Shown: positions 33,910-42,893 of the stretch, piece after piece
Position numbering within the stretch: the first letter of the stretch is position 1
Layout of the letters: each line of letters opens with the position of its first letter
Source of the DNA: Rhodobacteraceae bacterium 63075
GTDB taxonomy: Bacteria > Pseudomonadota > Alphaproteobacteria > Rhodobacterales > Rhodobacteraceae
Assembly: GCA_003417655.1 (NCBI GenBank)
Contig: QVMW01000011.1
Span: 60,156 to 124,155, forward strand
Length of the DNA: 64,000 nt
Direction: 5' to 3'
Position numbers and translations under genes: made by a program
The notes under the pieces: model-generated
Told to the model about the DNA's origin: nothing
Seen by the model: only the letters and a program-made list of their open reading frames with translations
Database searches by the model: none

Positions 33910-36900
33910 TCACAGCGTGAGCTCGGCCGCCGTGAAGGCCCCGGCACCGTAGATGGCCGACACCTGCGCCACCTCCACGCTGATCTGCGCGCCCGCGCCG
34001 TCGCTCTGCGCCTGGCTCACGCTGTAGCTCCACTCCGGAGCGCCCAGAAGCTCCTCGCGCAGGACCGTCCCGCCGGAGCGCACGCGCAGGAGATATTGCT
34101 CGGTCTCCTCGCCCAGCGGCACGTCGATCCCCTCCCAGGCATCCGCGTCGATGCGCGAGCGCCGGATCCAGCGCGCCGAGATATCCCCGCCGGCCTCTTG
34201 CACAACGCTCAGGTGACAAGGCGACAGCGGCTTCAAGCCGACACCGCTGAAGGCGGCCTCGATATGCGTATAGCTCGGATCGTCATAGGCGCGCGCCGCC
34301 GGGCCGATCCGGTAGTCGCGCGGCAGCGTTCGGGCGCTGAGCGGCAGGTCGATCTGTTCTACCGCCGCGTCCAGAAGCACGAAATAGCTCCCGTCCGGCC
34401 AGATCTCAGGCTGCCAGGCATCGCTGCCGAGCTGCCCGCGCAAGAGGTGCGAGAGCTCGTAGCTGTCCTCGGCCACGAGCGCCGCATCGCGGAACTGGAC
34501 GAGTTCCCAGTTCTCCGGGCTGCCATCGCCGATGGCGGCGAGGTTCTTGCCGTTCAGAAGGCCCGTATCTGACACGGAAGCCAGCGTCCCGCTCGTCAGC
34601 TTGACCCGAAGGAGGCCCGTCCGATCATACAGGCCGGGCGCCGCTGCCGCCAACGGCGCCTCCAGAACCCCGATCGCGGCCGGGCGCGTGACCAGCTTCT
34701 CAAACGCGTAGCCTGCGTCCTCGCTGGCCGAGTAGAGCGCCGCGCTTCCCGGCCAAGGCTTCGCCGTTATAGCGAGATGCGGGGCATGAGGGGATTCCTC
34801 TCCGGTCATCAGCGGCAGGTCCAGAAAGAGCGGGAAAACCGGCACAGGCGGCACGAAGCCGGGCAAGCCCGGCACGTCCTCGGCCACCTCGACAGGAACA
34901 TAGCTTTCCGGCTCGATCCGCACGGCCTCGACGATCCGCTCCTTGCCCAGCTCGACCCGGTCGATCCGCAGCAAGACATCACCATCATCGCCCTTCAGAC
35001 GCAGGACCTCCCCGGCGGCAACATCGAGCCGCGAAGGCGGCAGGGCAAAGCGCAGCCTGTCGCGGGCGACCCGTGCCTCCGAAAGCCAGCGCGAGACGAT
35101 CTGCCGCCCGCGCCCGCGGCGCATCACCAGCGGCAGCTCGGAGCCGGCAACGGCATGGGTGCCCTCATCGGGCAGGATCGCCTCTTCGGAAATCGCGTCG
35201 AAATCCGCGCCCGCCTCGATGAAACGCAGGCGCACGCGCCCGACAAGCTCCGCCTCCGAGGCGCGGATGCGCTCGATCTCGGCGTCGAACTCCTCCACCA
35301 TGGCGACCTCGCCCGCGCCGATCTCGGCTGTCTCGATCCCGTCGCGCATGATGAAATGCAGCGTTCCGTCCCGCTCGACCGCGTCGAAGCCATGGGCCAG
35401 CATCAGCGGCTGCAAGGCGCTGCGCGCATCACCGACCTGCGAGACGGCATAGCCGTCGACCATGCCTTCAAGCGCGCTCACATCGTAATGGCGGCAGCCG
35501 ACCCGCTCGCAAACCTCGGCGACGACAGAGGCCAGGCTGAGCGCCGAGGCGCGCCCGGTGATCCAGTGACCCCGCGCATAGTTCGCGCCGTCGGACCAGA
35601 CCCCGCGCAGGGCGGGGAAATGCGGATAGGGCCGCGCGTCCCAGGCCCAGACGAAGGCGCGGGACATATCCAGCATCGGCCCGCCATACTCGACCGAGAC
35701 AGGGTTGTTCTCCGCGCGGCTCCAGAAACTGTGCATGGCGCGCAGGTATTGCGCTTGAAGGTAGTCATCGCGCGTTCCGTCCGAGTAATAGGGCAGGCTG
35801 CTTTCCGATGACTTTGGGTCGAGGAACTTGTTGGGCTGGTTGGTGCCCTTGTCGATTGCCGCGCAGCCCAGCTCGGTGAACCAGATCGGCTTGGATTGCG
35901 GGACCCACTCCGTCGGTGTCTCGCTGCGCACGCCGCCGATGCGCTCGTGGTGATCCGAGCTCCACCAGTTCACGATATCCTTGTAGCGCCAGATCCAGGG
36001 CTCGCCGTGTTCGCTGTCCTCGATGGGCGTTCTGATCTGTGCATCGCGCGCCTCGGGCGAATGGTAATACCAGTCATAGCCCTCGCCACCCAGGATATTG
36101 GCCTCGAGATAGCCCTGCTCGTAGATCGAGCCCCAGGCTTCATCCGCCTCGCCCTCTTCGCCGCGCCAGTCCGAGAGCGGCATGTAATTGTCGATGCCGA
36201 TGAAATCGATATTCGCATCCGCCCAGAGCGGGTCGAGATGAAACAGCCTGTCGCCACCCGGCGCATTGAAGCCGAAATATTCCGACCAATCCGCGCAATA
36301 GCCGATCTTCGTCTCGGAGCCCAGAAGCGCGTGCACCTCGCCTGCCAGGTCGCGCAGCGCGGCGACGGCCGCAAAGCCACCTGCCCCGCGCAGCTTCGTC
36401 AGCTCGCGCATTTCCGAGCCGATCGAGAAGGAATCGACCCCGCCCGCGGCCACGCAGAGCGCGGCATTGTGCAGGATGAAGCGGCGATAGCTCCACTCGT
36501 CGGGGCCGGAATAGCTCACCTGCCCGTCGGTGACGGTGAAATCGGCCGCGCTGGCGCTTCCGAAGAAATCGGCGATCTCGGCATCCGCCGCCGCCGTGCC
36601 GTCGGGGCTGCCCGGCTGGCCCGGCGCTGCCGAGAGCGTGATCCGCCCGCGCCAGGGCAAGGGCGGCTGGCCCGGCTCGCCACTGTAAGGGTCGGGCAGG
36701 CTGTTGCCCTCCATCTGCTCCATCAGGATGAACGGGTAATAGAGCACATCGAGGTTTTTCTCGCGCATATGCGTGATCGCCTCGATGATGGACTGGTCCG
36801 ACGGCGTGCCGCCATAAACGGGCTTGTCCGCCGCATCGCGCGGAACCTCCTGCGCCTCCGCGCGCCCGATCCCGGCCACTGTCCAGGGCATCTCCGCGCC

Positions 36901-37824
36901 GTCATGCTCACTCTGCTCGACCTTCGGCCTGATCTCGCAGTCCCCGCAACGCAGATCATCGCCGAACCAGCTCACGACCAGCGAGCAGGCCTTGAGCTGC
37001 GGAAGCTCCGTTGTCATCCTTTCGCTCGCCACGCGGAAATCCGCCTTACCGGCGGGCGTGTTCACATTGGCCAGCCCCGCCTCGCCCACACCGTAATCAT
37101 AGCGCACGGGGCTGGTGGCCAGCGCATACTCCCCGCTGCCGGGCAGGAGCGCGACCCCGCGGATCGCATGGGCCATGTCCTCCGGCTCCGCGCCATCGAG
37201 CGCCTGTTCGGGGCGCATCACTTCGAATTCGAGCTGCGGGACGCGGTTTCCGAACCGGTCGAGCGTGAGATCTTCGAGGACGACATAGGCCGTGCCGCGA
37301 TAGGCCGGAACCATGCCCTCCCCCTCGACGGCTTCCATCTTCGGGTCCGGCAGTTGCGTATCATCGCCGCGATAGACCCGCATGTTCAGGCTCTCGGGGT
37401 CGATCTCGGCCCCGTCGGCCCAGACGCGCCCGACGCCGCTGATGACCCCCTCGCAAAGCGCGAGCGCCATGCTCACGGAATAGCTGAACTCGCGCCGCTT
37501 CGGCCCGCTGGGCGCGCCCTTGCCGCCGCCCGTCGTCGTAGCCGTTTCGGCGAACTGCGACGCCCAGATCACGTGACCGGCCAGGCGCATGCGCCCGTAG
37601 AGCGTCGCCTGCGCCTCGCCCTCCCCGGCATTCGTGAGCCGGAACCTCTCGACCTTGCCATGCTCGACCACTTCGGAGCCCTGCCCCATGATGCTCTGGT
37701 CGATCGCGCGCCCGAGGCTGGCCCCGGCGAAACGGCCCAGCGCCGTCATGGAAAGGCCCAGCACGGAGCCGCCCACCGAGCCGCCGATCGCTGCGCCCGC
37801 CGCGGAAAGTAGAATTGTCGCCAT
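33910..37824 (-). CDS. GTA tail megatron protein (gp15; TIM-barrel glycoside-hydrolase-like host-contact protein)
   Basis: 1304 aa. N-terminal Gly/Ala-rich membrane-like start (MATILLSAAGAAIGGSVGGSV), then blocks such as FRLTNAGEGEAQATLYGRMRLAGHVIWAS, a TIM-barrel glycoside-hydrolase-like region at about 430-740 (IGYCADWSEYFGF, IDFIGIDNYMPLSDWR, KPIWFTELGCAAIDKGTNQPN) and phage-tail beta domains to the end. In RcGTA this large protein forms the tail tip that penetrates or contacts the recipient envelope. ATG 37824 has GGAG upstream and overlaps the stop of gp14 by 1 nt (TGATG). Last gene of the cluster. Confidence 0.92.
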   Translation of the reverse strand: MATILLSAAGAAIGGSVGGSVLGLSMTALGRFAGASLGRAIDQSIMGQGSEVVEHGKVERFRLTNAGEGEAQATLYGRMRLAGHVIWASQFAETATTTGGGKGAPSGPKRREFSYSVSMALALCEGVISGVGRVWADGAEIDPESLNMRVYRGDDTQLPDPKMEAVEGEGMVPAYRGTAYVVLEDLTLDRFGNRVPQLEFEVMRPEQALDGAEPEDMAHAIRGVALLPGSGEYALATSPVRYDYGVGEAGLANVNTPAGKADFRVASERMTTELPQLKACSLVVSWFGDDLRCGDCEIRPKVEQSEHDGAEMPWTVAGIGRAEAQEVPRDAADKPVYGGTPSDQSIIEAITHMREKNLDVLYYPFILMEQMEGNSLPDPYSGEPGQPPLPWRGRITLSAAPGQPGSPDGTAAADAEIADFFGSASAADFTVTDGQVSYSGPDEWSYRRFILHNAALCVAAGGVDSFSIGSEMRELTKLRGAGGFAAVAALRDLAGEVHALLGSETKIGYCADWSEYFGFNAPGGDRLFHLDPLWADANIDFIGIDNYMPLSDWRGEEGEADEAWGSIYEQGYLEANILGGEGYDWYYHSPEARDAQIRTPIEDSEHGEPWIWRYKDIVNWWSSDHHERIGGVRSETPTEWVPQSKPIWFTELGCAAIDKGTNQPNKFLDPKSSESSLPYYSDGTRDDYLQAQYLRAMHSFWSRAENNPVSVEYGGPMLDMSRAFVWAWDARPYPHFPALRGVWSDGANYARGHWITGRASALSLASVVAEVCERVGCRHYDVSALEGMVDGYAVSQVGDARSALQPLMLAHGFDAVERDGTLHFIMRDGIETAEIGAGEVAMVEEFDAEIERIRASEAELVGRVRLRFIEAGADFDAISEEAILPDEGTHAVAGSELPLVMRRGRGRQIVSRWLSEARVARDRLRFALPPSRLDVAAGEVLRLKGDDGDVLLRIDRVELGKERIVEAVRIEPESYVPVEVAEDVPGLPGFVPPVPVFPLFLDLPLMTGEESPHAPHLAITAKPWPGSAALYSASEDAGYAFEKLVTRPAAIGVLEAPLAAAAPGLYDRTGLLRVKLTSGTLASVSDTGLLNGKNLAAIGDGSPENWELVQFRDAALVAEDSYELSHLLRGQLGSDAWQPEIWPDGSYFVLLDAAVEQIDLPLSARTLPRDYRIGPAARAYDDPSYTHIEAAFSGVGLKPLSPCHLSVVQEAGGDISARWIRRSRIDADAWEGIDVPLGEETEQYLLRVRSGGTVLREELLGAPEWSYSVSQAQSDGAGAQISVEVAQVSAIYGAGAFTAAELTL

Positions 37825-38273
37825 CAGCTCGTCTCCTCGGGAAATCTGAATGTAGCCGCAACGCGCCTGCGCCACGGCGCGGTCAGGGCGCTCTGGATGA
37901 CGCCATGGCCACTATATGCGTGAATGAAGCTGGCCTGCGCGCCGGTCTGCGCGAGGATGCCCAGATGCTTGGCAACGCTGCCGCTGCGCATGCGAAAGAG
38001 CAGCACGTCGCCTGGCTCCGCCCCTTCGAGCCGGACGGGCAGCATGTGCCGCAGGGCCGCGCGCATCAGCCGCTCGTCGCCCTGCGGCTCGGACCAGTCG
38101 GGCGTGTAGGCCGGCACGCGCTCGGGCTCCTGCCCGTAGATCGCGCGCCAGACGCCCCGCAAGAGACCGAGGCAATCAGCGCCCGCCCCCTTCACCGCCG
38201 CCTGGTGATGATAGGGCGTTCCGATCCAACTGCGCGCCTCCGTGACGATCCGCTCCTGCAAGGTGCCGCTCAT
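37824..38273 (-). CDS. GTA NlpC/P60 cell-wall peptidase (gp14)
   Basis: 149 aa. NlpC/P60 fold with the nucleophile Cys in GADCLGLLRGVW, the His in AKHLGILAQ and a third polar residue in SFIHAYSGHGV. Matches the GTA gp14 peptidase placed at the tail tip, expected to open recipient peptidoglycan during DNA delivery. Its start overlaps the hub gene by 4 nt and its end overlaps the megatron start by 1 nt. Confidence 0.93.
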   Translation of the reverse strand: MSGTLQERIVTEARSWIGTPYHHQAAVKGAGADCLGLLRGVWRAIYGQEPERVPAYTPDWSEPQGDERLMRAALRHMLPVRLEGAEPGDVLLFRMRSGSVAKHLGILAQTGAQASFIHAYSGHGVIQSALTAPWRRRVAATFRFPEETS

Positions 38274-39157
38274 CGCCTGCTCCCGCCGCCCTGCTCGCCC
38301 GATTGCACGGGCTGCACGGCCAGCCAGTGATCGCCCGGGATGTCGGGAAAGCCCTGGAAGTTCAGCAGGTTGTGAAACTTGATCCGGCAGGTCTCCATGC
38401 GCTTGTCGCAGCCCGCGATGAGCGTGATCTCATCGCCCGGCGCAAGCTCCGCGCGCATCGGGTGCCACAGCTCGATGACGCGGGTCTCCTCCTCGAAATA
38501 GTCGCGCTTGATGACCTCGCGCAGCCCCTCGGCCGCGCCGCTCTGCGCCGCGAGCACGCCATGGGCGAACCAGCCGTCGTCGAAGTCGTCAAACCCCTCG
38601 AAGCGCAGCACGCGGTTCTCCTCGATCTGCGCCACGGCGAGGCTGTGCGAGAAGCTCGGATCTTCGAGGTCCACGCCGCAGGCCCCGTCGCCCAGAACGG
38701 CCGCACAAGGCTTCTGGTAGACCCGCCCCACGGGCGTGTTGAGCCTGTCCGTCAGCCCCCTGAGTTCGGCATGAAACACGCCGCCCGAGCGCTTGAGCTC
38801 GCCGAGGCTGCCACGAAAGAGGAGGTGCCGCCCGGTCACGTCGGCCCAGTTCACCAGCCAGGCCCGCACCTCGGCACCGTCATAACGGCCCGCCTCGATA
38901 TCGGCCTCCGAGATCGCCGCATCGCTGAGCGCGCCGACCGTCTCGGTATTGTCCACCGAGAGCCCCGTGCTCTGCTGAAGGGCCAGGCTGGTCATGCCGC
39001 TGTCGGCCCGGAAAGTGAGGCCATCGAAGGCCAGTGGCCGGTCGTGATCGGTGAAGCCCATGACCTCCCCGTCCGGCCGCGTGATCGCCCAGGCATGGCA
39101 GACACTCGTCAGCCCGCTTTGCAAATGCGCCAGAAGCGCCCCATCCACTCCGCTCAT
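38270..39157 (-). CDS. GTA tail hub protein (gp13; DUF2163)
   Basis: 295 aa, DUF2163 with the C-terminal phage domain. Typical blocks: CHAWAITRPDGEVMGFTDHD, FRADSGMTSLALQQSTGLSVDNTE, and a cysteine-bearing end (KPCAAVLGDGACGVDL, AGCDKRMETCRIKF, NFQGFPDIPG). The cysteines suit the iron-sulfur-bearing hub described for RcGTA. Baseplate hub under the tail tube. Overlaps gp12 and gp14 by 4 nt each. Confidence 0.93.
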   Translation of the reverse strand: MSGVDGALLAHLQSGLTSVCHAWAITRPDGEVMGFTDHDRPLAFDGLTFRADSGMTSLALQQSTGLSVDNTETVGALSDAAISEADIEAGRYDGAEVRAWLVNWADVTGRHLLFRGSLGELKRSGGVFHAELRGLTDRLNTPVGRVYQKPCAAVLGDGACGVDLEDPSFSHSLAVAQIEENRVLRFEGFDDFDDGWFAHGVLAAQSGAAEGLREVIKRDYFEEETRVIELWHPMRAELAPGDEITLIAGCDKRMETCRIKFHNLLNFQGFPDIPGDHWLAVQPVQSGEQGGGSRR

Positions 39158-39786
39158 GATACACGCAGCTCCACGACGGGCACGGAGGGCACTTCGCCGG
39201 CCCGGAAGGCTGCGGCGCTGGTGATGATCTGGTCGGTGTCGAAGCGCACCGGCACGTCGAACTCGAAGCCGGCGGTGATCTCCACATCGACACTCGGCGG
39301 ATGCGCGAAGCTGACGATCCCGCTGGTCTCGTCGACGGTGTAGTCGATCCCCTCCTGCTGCTCTACGCTGCCCAGCCCGATGCGGACGGTCCCGGCGACG
39401 GGCTTGGAGATGGGGCGCGTATAGCTCTGCTCGCCCGAGCGGTAGATCTTGACCAGCTCGAAGTCGGTGGTGACCTCGTCGCCCAGCGCGATGATCTCGT
39501 CCTCGAAGGAGACCTCGCGGGAGGGCTTGCCGGTCTTGAAATCGGACCAGTCCTTCCAGCGAAAGCCGTGCAGCCGCCCGCGCCGCGCCTCGAAGAAGGC
39601 CAGCACCGACTCGATGTCATCCATCGAGCGCAGGGCCATGCCCGCATCAAAGCGCCTGCGCGAATGCGCCCAGGGCGTGTTGCGCTCCTCGAAGCCGTTG
39701 GCCAGCGTGACCACCTCGGTGCGCCGCTCCGGGCCGCCCGACGCGCCGAAGCTCAGATTGGTCGGGAACCTGACGTCATGAAACAT
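39154..39786 (-). CDS. GTA distal tail protein (gp12; DUF2460)
   Basis: 210 aa. DUF2460/TIGR02217 signature: FHDVRFPTNLSFGASGGPER, the LPAR-like middle FFEARRGRLHGFRWKDWSDFK, and IVSFAHPPSVDVEITAGFEFDVPVRFDTD. Forms the ring joining tail tube and hub. Stop overlaps gp13 start by 4 nt; 14 nt separate it from gp11. Confidence 0.93.
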   Translation of the reverse strand: MFHDVRFPTNLSFGASGGPERRTEVVTLANGFEERNTPWAHSRRRFDAGMALRSMDDIESVLAFFEARRGRLHGFRWKDWSDFKTGKPSREVSFEDEIIALGDEVTTDFELVKIYRSGEQSYTRPISKPVAGTVRIGLGSVEQQEGIDYTVDETSGIVSFAHPPSVDVEITAGFEFDVPVRFDTDQIITSAAAFRAGEVPSVPVVELRVS

Positions 39787-39800
39787 GGGGGGTCTCCTTC

Positions 39801-40460
39801 TCAGCGGTTGCGGTTGCCGCGCGCGAGCACGCGGCCCATCTGCGCGGCGATCTGGCTCTGGCTCCGGCGGAAGCCCTCCACGTCCGGCGTGGAGATGTTC
39901 ATCGTGATGCTGACGGGCTGTGACGCCTCGGCGCGCACGCCGAGCTTGCCGTCCGAGCCGCGGGTGAGCGGCATGATCGCCTCAGGCCCTGCCTCGCCCA
40001 TCAGCCCCGTGCCACCCCGCATCGGGAAACTCACAGGCCCGTCCACGACCCCGCCGCTGGCAAAGGGCATGACGCGCCCCTGCGAGAAGCTGGCCCCCTT
40101 CTCGAAGGGAAAGATATTGTCCATCAGCCCGCCGATCCCTTGCGCGATCAGCCCGCCGAAATGGTCGGTGACGGGCTTGACCGCCGCCGAGTAGCTCGCG
40201 TTGATCATGGATTGCGCCACCGTGCCCAGCACGTCCGACAGCTTCATCCCGTCCATCACCACGCCGTCGACCGCGCGGCGCAGCCCGCGGCTGAGGCCGC
40301 GCTCCAGCGAGGCCACGTCCTGGCCCGTCTCGGTAAAGCTCTGCTGCACGCGTTTGAGCTCGGCGTCGAAGCTCGCCGCCATGCTGGCCGCCGCCCCGAG
40401 GCTCTGCTCGAGCGCATCGGCCTTGAGCTCCATGTCGTCCATCTTGTCAAAATCACTCAT
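39801..40460 (-). CDS. GTA tape measure protein (gp11, short)
   Basis: 219 aa, far shorter than tape measure proteins of true phages, as expected for the stubby GTA tail. N-terminal helical part (LEQSLGAAASMAASFDAELKR), a central hydrophobic helix-rich part, and the phage TMP C-terminal block FPMRGGTGLMGEAGPEAIMPL. Sets tail length and is released on injection. ATG 40460 lies 8 nt inside the end of gp10.1; the open frame extends 15 codons upstream without support. Confidence 0.9.
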   Translation of the reverse strand: MSDFDKMDDMELKADALEQSLGAAASMAASFDAELKRVQQSFTETGQDVASLERGLSRGLRRAVDGVVMDGMKLSDVLGTVAQSMINASYSAAVKPVTDHFGGLIAQGIGGLMDNIFPFEKGASFSQGRVMPFASGGVVDGPVSFPMRGGTGLMGEAGPEAIMPLTRGSDGKLGVRAEASQPVSITMNISTPDVEGFRRSQSQIAAQMGRVLARGNRNR

Positions 40461-40656
40461 CGGGTATCTCTCTTTGTTGGTCGGGATAGGCTGAGAGCAG
40501 CGCATCGAGCCCCGTGCTGTCGAGCGGCCTTGCGCCGCCCATCGGCTCCAGCATGAGCATCAGCTCCGCCGGGCTCAGCGCCCAGAACTCCGCCGGTTTG
40601 AGCCCGAGGCGGGTGAGCCCCACCGCGAGCAGCCTGGCCCAGTCAATCCGCTGCAT
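40453..40656 (-). CDS. GTA tail assembly chaperone, small (gp10.1)
   Basis: 67 aa. The sequence MQRIDWARLLAVGLTRLGLKP with EFWALSPAEL is the TIGR02216 small tail-assembly chaperone pattern. Its start lies inside the end of gp10 (14-nt overlap, different frame), as the G/GT pair of lambda-like phages is often overlapped. No slippery sequence was identified, so the two are probably made separately. Confidence 0.85.
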   Translation of the reverse strand: MQRIDWARLLAVGLTRLGLKPAEFWALSPAELMLMLEPMGGARPLDSTGLDALLSAYPDQQREIPDE

Positions 40657-40981
40657 CGCCGCCGCTTTCCGGCAGGGCGAAGGCGCGGGCGAGCAAGAGC
40701 GCCGCGGCCCTTGCCGCCGCCATCGGCCCGCCTTCGATCTCGGCGTGGGCGATCGCCTCCGGCGCACCGCCCCAGCCGCCGCCGCGCAGCCCGGCCACGA
40801 TCAGCCGCATGACATCGCGGGTCGAAAAGGCGCCCTCCTCGAAGCGGGCCACGAGCGCCACGAGGCTGTCCGCCCCGAGGCTTTCCTCCAGCTCCGCCAG
40901 CGCGCCGAGCGTCAGCTTGAGCACGTGGCGCTGCCCGTCGATCGTCAGCGCCACTTCCGAGGCCCACGGGTTTGCCATCAC
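40643..40981 (-). CDS. GTA tail assembly chaperone (gp10)
   Basis: 112 aa. GTA_TIM-type gene transfer agent family: ANPWASEVALTIDGQRHVLKLTLGALAE, ESLGADSLVALVARFE, RDVMRLIVAGLRGGGW, and an Ala-rich C-terminal helix. Chaperones tape measure and tube protein during tail assembly. Overlaps gp9 by 4 nt and gp10.1 by 14 nt. Begins MM; either ATG could serve. Confidence 0.9.
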   Translation of the reverse strand: MMANPWASEVALTIDGQRHVLKLTLGALAELEESLGADSLVALVARFEEGAFSTRDVMRLIVAGLRGGGWGGAPEAIAHAEIEGGPMAAARAAALLLARAFALPESGGDAAD

Positions 40982-41394
40982 ACGGCCGCCGTGAAGCTGA
41001 GCGCACCGGCAGAATTGAGCGAGAGGTCATAGGTCGCCTCGCCATTGTAGCTGCCCGCATATTCGATCGCCGCGACCTGGAAGGCGCCCTCGATCGTGCC
41101 GAAATCGGGGATGATCACCTGGAAGTCGGGGGTTTCGCCATCGAAGAAGATCTGCCGCGCGCGCTCGTCGCTGGCAGCGTCCTTGAACACGCCCGAGCCC
41201 GAGATCGCCGCCGATTTGACACCGGCCCCGCCCAGGAGTTCGCGCCAGCCGCCCGCGCTGTCGAGGTTGGTCACATCCACGCTTTCGGCGTTGAAGTTGA
41301 GCCGCGTGGCGCGCAGGCCCGCGACGGTTTCGAACAGGCCGCCGCCCGTCATGTCGATCTTGATGAGAAGTTCTTTGCCGTTTTGAGCAGTCAT
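40978..41394 (-). CDS. GTA major tail tube protein (gp9; TP901-1 type)
   Basis: 138 aa. KELLIKIDMTGGG, FETVAGLRATRLNFNAESVDVTN, and DFQVIIPDFGTIEGAFQVAAIEY are the TP901-1 major tail protein pattern. Polymerises into the tail tube. Shine-Dalgarno GGAG lies upstream; 26 nt from gp8, 4-nt overlap with gp10. Confidence 0.93.
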   Translation of the reverse strand: MTAQNGKELLIKIDMTGGGLFETVAGLRATRLNFNAESVDVTNLDSAGGWRELLGGAGVKSAAISGSGVFKDAASDERARQIFFDGETPDFQVIIPDFGTIEGAFQVAAIEYAGSYNGEATYDLSLNSAGALSFTAAV

Positions 41395-41420
41395 CGGAAG
41401 TCTCCGCTTGGGGTTGAAAG

Positions 41421-41831
41421 TCAGTCGTCTTGCACCCGCGCCCTGAAGCGCAGGTCGATCCGCCGGACAGAGCCGGTGCCTTCGCGGCTCGCGCTGGCGC
41501 GGTCGAAACCGAGAGAGACGAGCGTGCCGCGGCTCAAGGCAAGCGGCGCATCGGTGAGCAGGTCGCTGATGCGACCGGCCACGTCCTTGGCCGCCTGGAA
41601 GCCTGCGCTGTCCGTGATCACCGAGATCTTGAACAGGTGCAGCGCCCCGCCGCCGCTCTTGTCGGAGGCGTCGAGCACGTTCTCGGGGCCGAGCGCCACG
41701 TAGGTCGCAGGCACGCTGCCCGAGGGGATCGCATCGTAGATCGCCGTGCCGACAAGCGCGGTCAGATCCGCGTCGCTGATGAGCTGCTGATAGACAGCCG
41801 CTTGCAGCGCGGAAGAAACACCATAGCTCAT
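41421..41831 (-). CDS. GTA tail terminator protein (gp8; DUF3168)
   Basis: 136 aa. DUF3168 pattern: SSALQAAVYQQLISDADLTALVGTAIYDAIP, TYVALGPENV, HLFKISVITDSAGFQAAKDVAGRI, then LDLRFRARVQDD-like end. Caps the tube during assembly and contacts the head stopper. Four-nt overlap with gp7. Confidence 0.92.
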   Translation of the reverse strand: MSYGVSSALQAAVYQQLISDADLTALVGTAIYDAIPSGSVPATYVALGPENVLDASDKSGGGALHLFKISVITDSAGFQAAKDVAGRISDLLTDAPLALSRGTLVSLGFDRASASREGTGSVRRIDLRFRARVQDD

Positions 41832-42166
41832 GCGATCACCTCCTCATCAGCGAAACAGGTCAGGTAGCGGCCGGCCTCGTCCGCCTCGGCCACCGCGTTG
41901 ATGCGAAAGACGCGCGGCCCGTCGCGAAAGCGCTGTTCGGGGCGCGGGCGCGCGCTGGAGCCGACCGGGGCCGCGCGCAGGGTGATCTTGTAGCTCACCT
42001 GCGCCAGCGGCGTGGCCTCGCCGGAGGTCTCGCGCCCCGTGCGGGACTCGACCCGCGCCCAGACCTCGCCCAACGGGCTCCAGCTTTCGGCAAAGCCCCC
42101 CGCCCCGTCAGGAACGCGCTGCGGCGCCTCGAGGACGAGCTTTCTGTTCAGACGGGGCGGCTTCAT
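41828..42166 (-). CDS. GTA head-tail stopper (gp7; phage head closure family)
   Basis: 112 aa. Head-closure fold: RLNRKLVLEAPQRVPDGAGGFAESW, GEVWARVESRTGRETSGEATPLAQV and FRINAVAEADEAGRYLTCF. Stops DNA leakage at the head-tail joint. Overlaps gp6 and gp8 by 4 nt each. Confidence 0.92.
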   Translation of the reverse strand: MKPPRLNRKLVLEAPQRVPDGAGGFAESWSPLGEVWARVESRTGRETSGEATPLAQVSYKITLRAAPVGSSARPRPEQRFRDGPRVFRINAVAEADEAGRYLTCFADEEVIA

Positions 42167-42762
42167 TGGCCCGCCCCCGCGAAGAGCCGCACGGTGCGGT
42201 AGCGGTCGATGAGGCTGGAGACGCCGAAGGGCATCTGGTTCTCACCCATGCTCGTCTCATTGCGATACTCGTAATAATAGGCCGCCAGCAGCAGCACGGC
42301 CTGCGCCATATCCGCCGGCAGATCTTCCCAGCTCGCGCCGAACCCCGCCTGAAAGGCGACCCGGACGGAGCCGCCCGCCGGAACCGCCGGCAGAACACCC
42401 GCAACCGGCATGAGCTGTGGCCTTTGGGCGTCTTCGGCCAGCTGGTAGAAATTCGGGGCGAGCGGCGTCTCTTCGCCATCGCGCTTGATATAGGTCACAT
42501 CGGTGATCGCCGTCACGGGCGCGACGGGCAGCGCCTGGCCGGTATCGTCGCGCCAGGCCGTGATCGTCCAGGTGAAATCCCGTGCGATCAGGATCTTGCC
42601 GGTGCGCGCCTCGATCGCGGACATGGCGGCCCGCAGGAAGCTCTCCAGAACCGGGTCCTGCAGATCGGTCTCGGCAAAGCCTGTTCCGAGCCGCAGATGC
42701 GCCTTGAAGGCATCCAGCGGCAAGGCCTCGGGCGGCACTCTATTCTCTTCGGTCAACATCAT
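42163..42762 (-). CDS. GTA head-tail adaptor (gp6)
   Basis: 199 aa. Phage gp6-like connector: LPLDAFKAHLRLGTGFAETDLQDPVLESFL, MSAIEARTGKILIARDF, and YYYEYRNETSMGENQMPFGVSSLIDRYR. Binds beneath the portal. Starts MM at 42762/42759; the open frame extending upstream to 43167 is the shadow of the capsid gene. A 131-nt structured gap separates it from gp5. Confidence 0.9.
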   Translation of the reverse strand: MMLTEENRVPPEALPLDAFKAHLRLGTGFAETDLQDPVLESFLRAAMSAIEARTGKILIARDFTWTITAWRDDTGQALPVAPVTAITDVTYIKRDGEETPLAPNFYQLAEDAQRPQLMPVAGVLPAVPAGGSVRVAFQAGFGASWEDLPADMAQAVLLLAAYYYEYRNETSMGENQMPFGVSSLIDRYRTVRLFAGAGQ

Positions 42763-42780
42763 GGAAACTCTCCACTTTTC

Positions 42781-42881
42781 GCGCCTCCGGGGGCGCGCGA
42801 TGCCAGCCTTGCCGCGACGGAGGGGACGTCGGGCAAGGCCTGCAGGGCACCGCGCGCGGCAAAGGGGCGGCGCACCGCCCC
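42781..42881 (-). terminator. Three consecutive hairpins after the GTA capsid gene (partial terminator / RNA stabiliser)
   Basis: In transcription order: GGGGCGG-TGCG-CCGCCCC (42881-42864) followed by TTT, starting 12 nt after the capsid stop. Next is an 8+5-bp stem (GCCTTGCC/GGCAAGGC at 42806-42813 and 42832-42839, with CGACG/CGTCG inside). Then GCGCC/GGCGC at 42781-42796. Together they fill the only large gap in the tail-side half of the cluster. Expected effect: more capsid mRNA than tail mRNA. Confidence 0.7.
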
Positions 42882-42893
42882 TCATGGAGCGCG

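Noticed and set aside
40453..40981. Programmed frameshift between gp10 and gp10.1, as in lambda G/GT
   Set aside because: The small gene has its own ATG and I found no clear slippery heptamer in the overlap.
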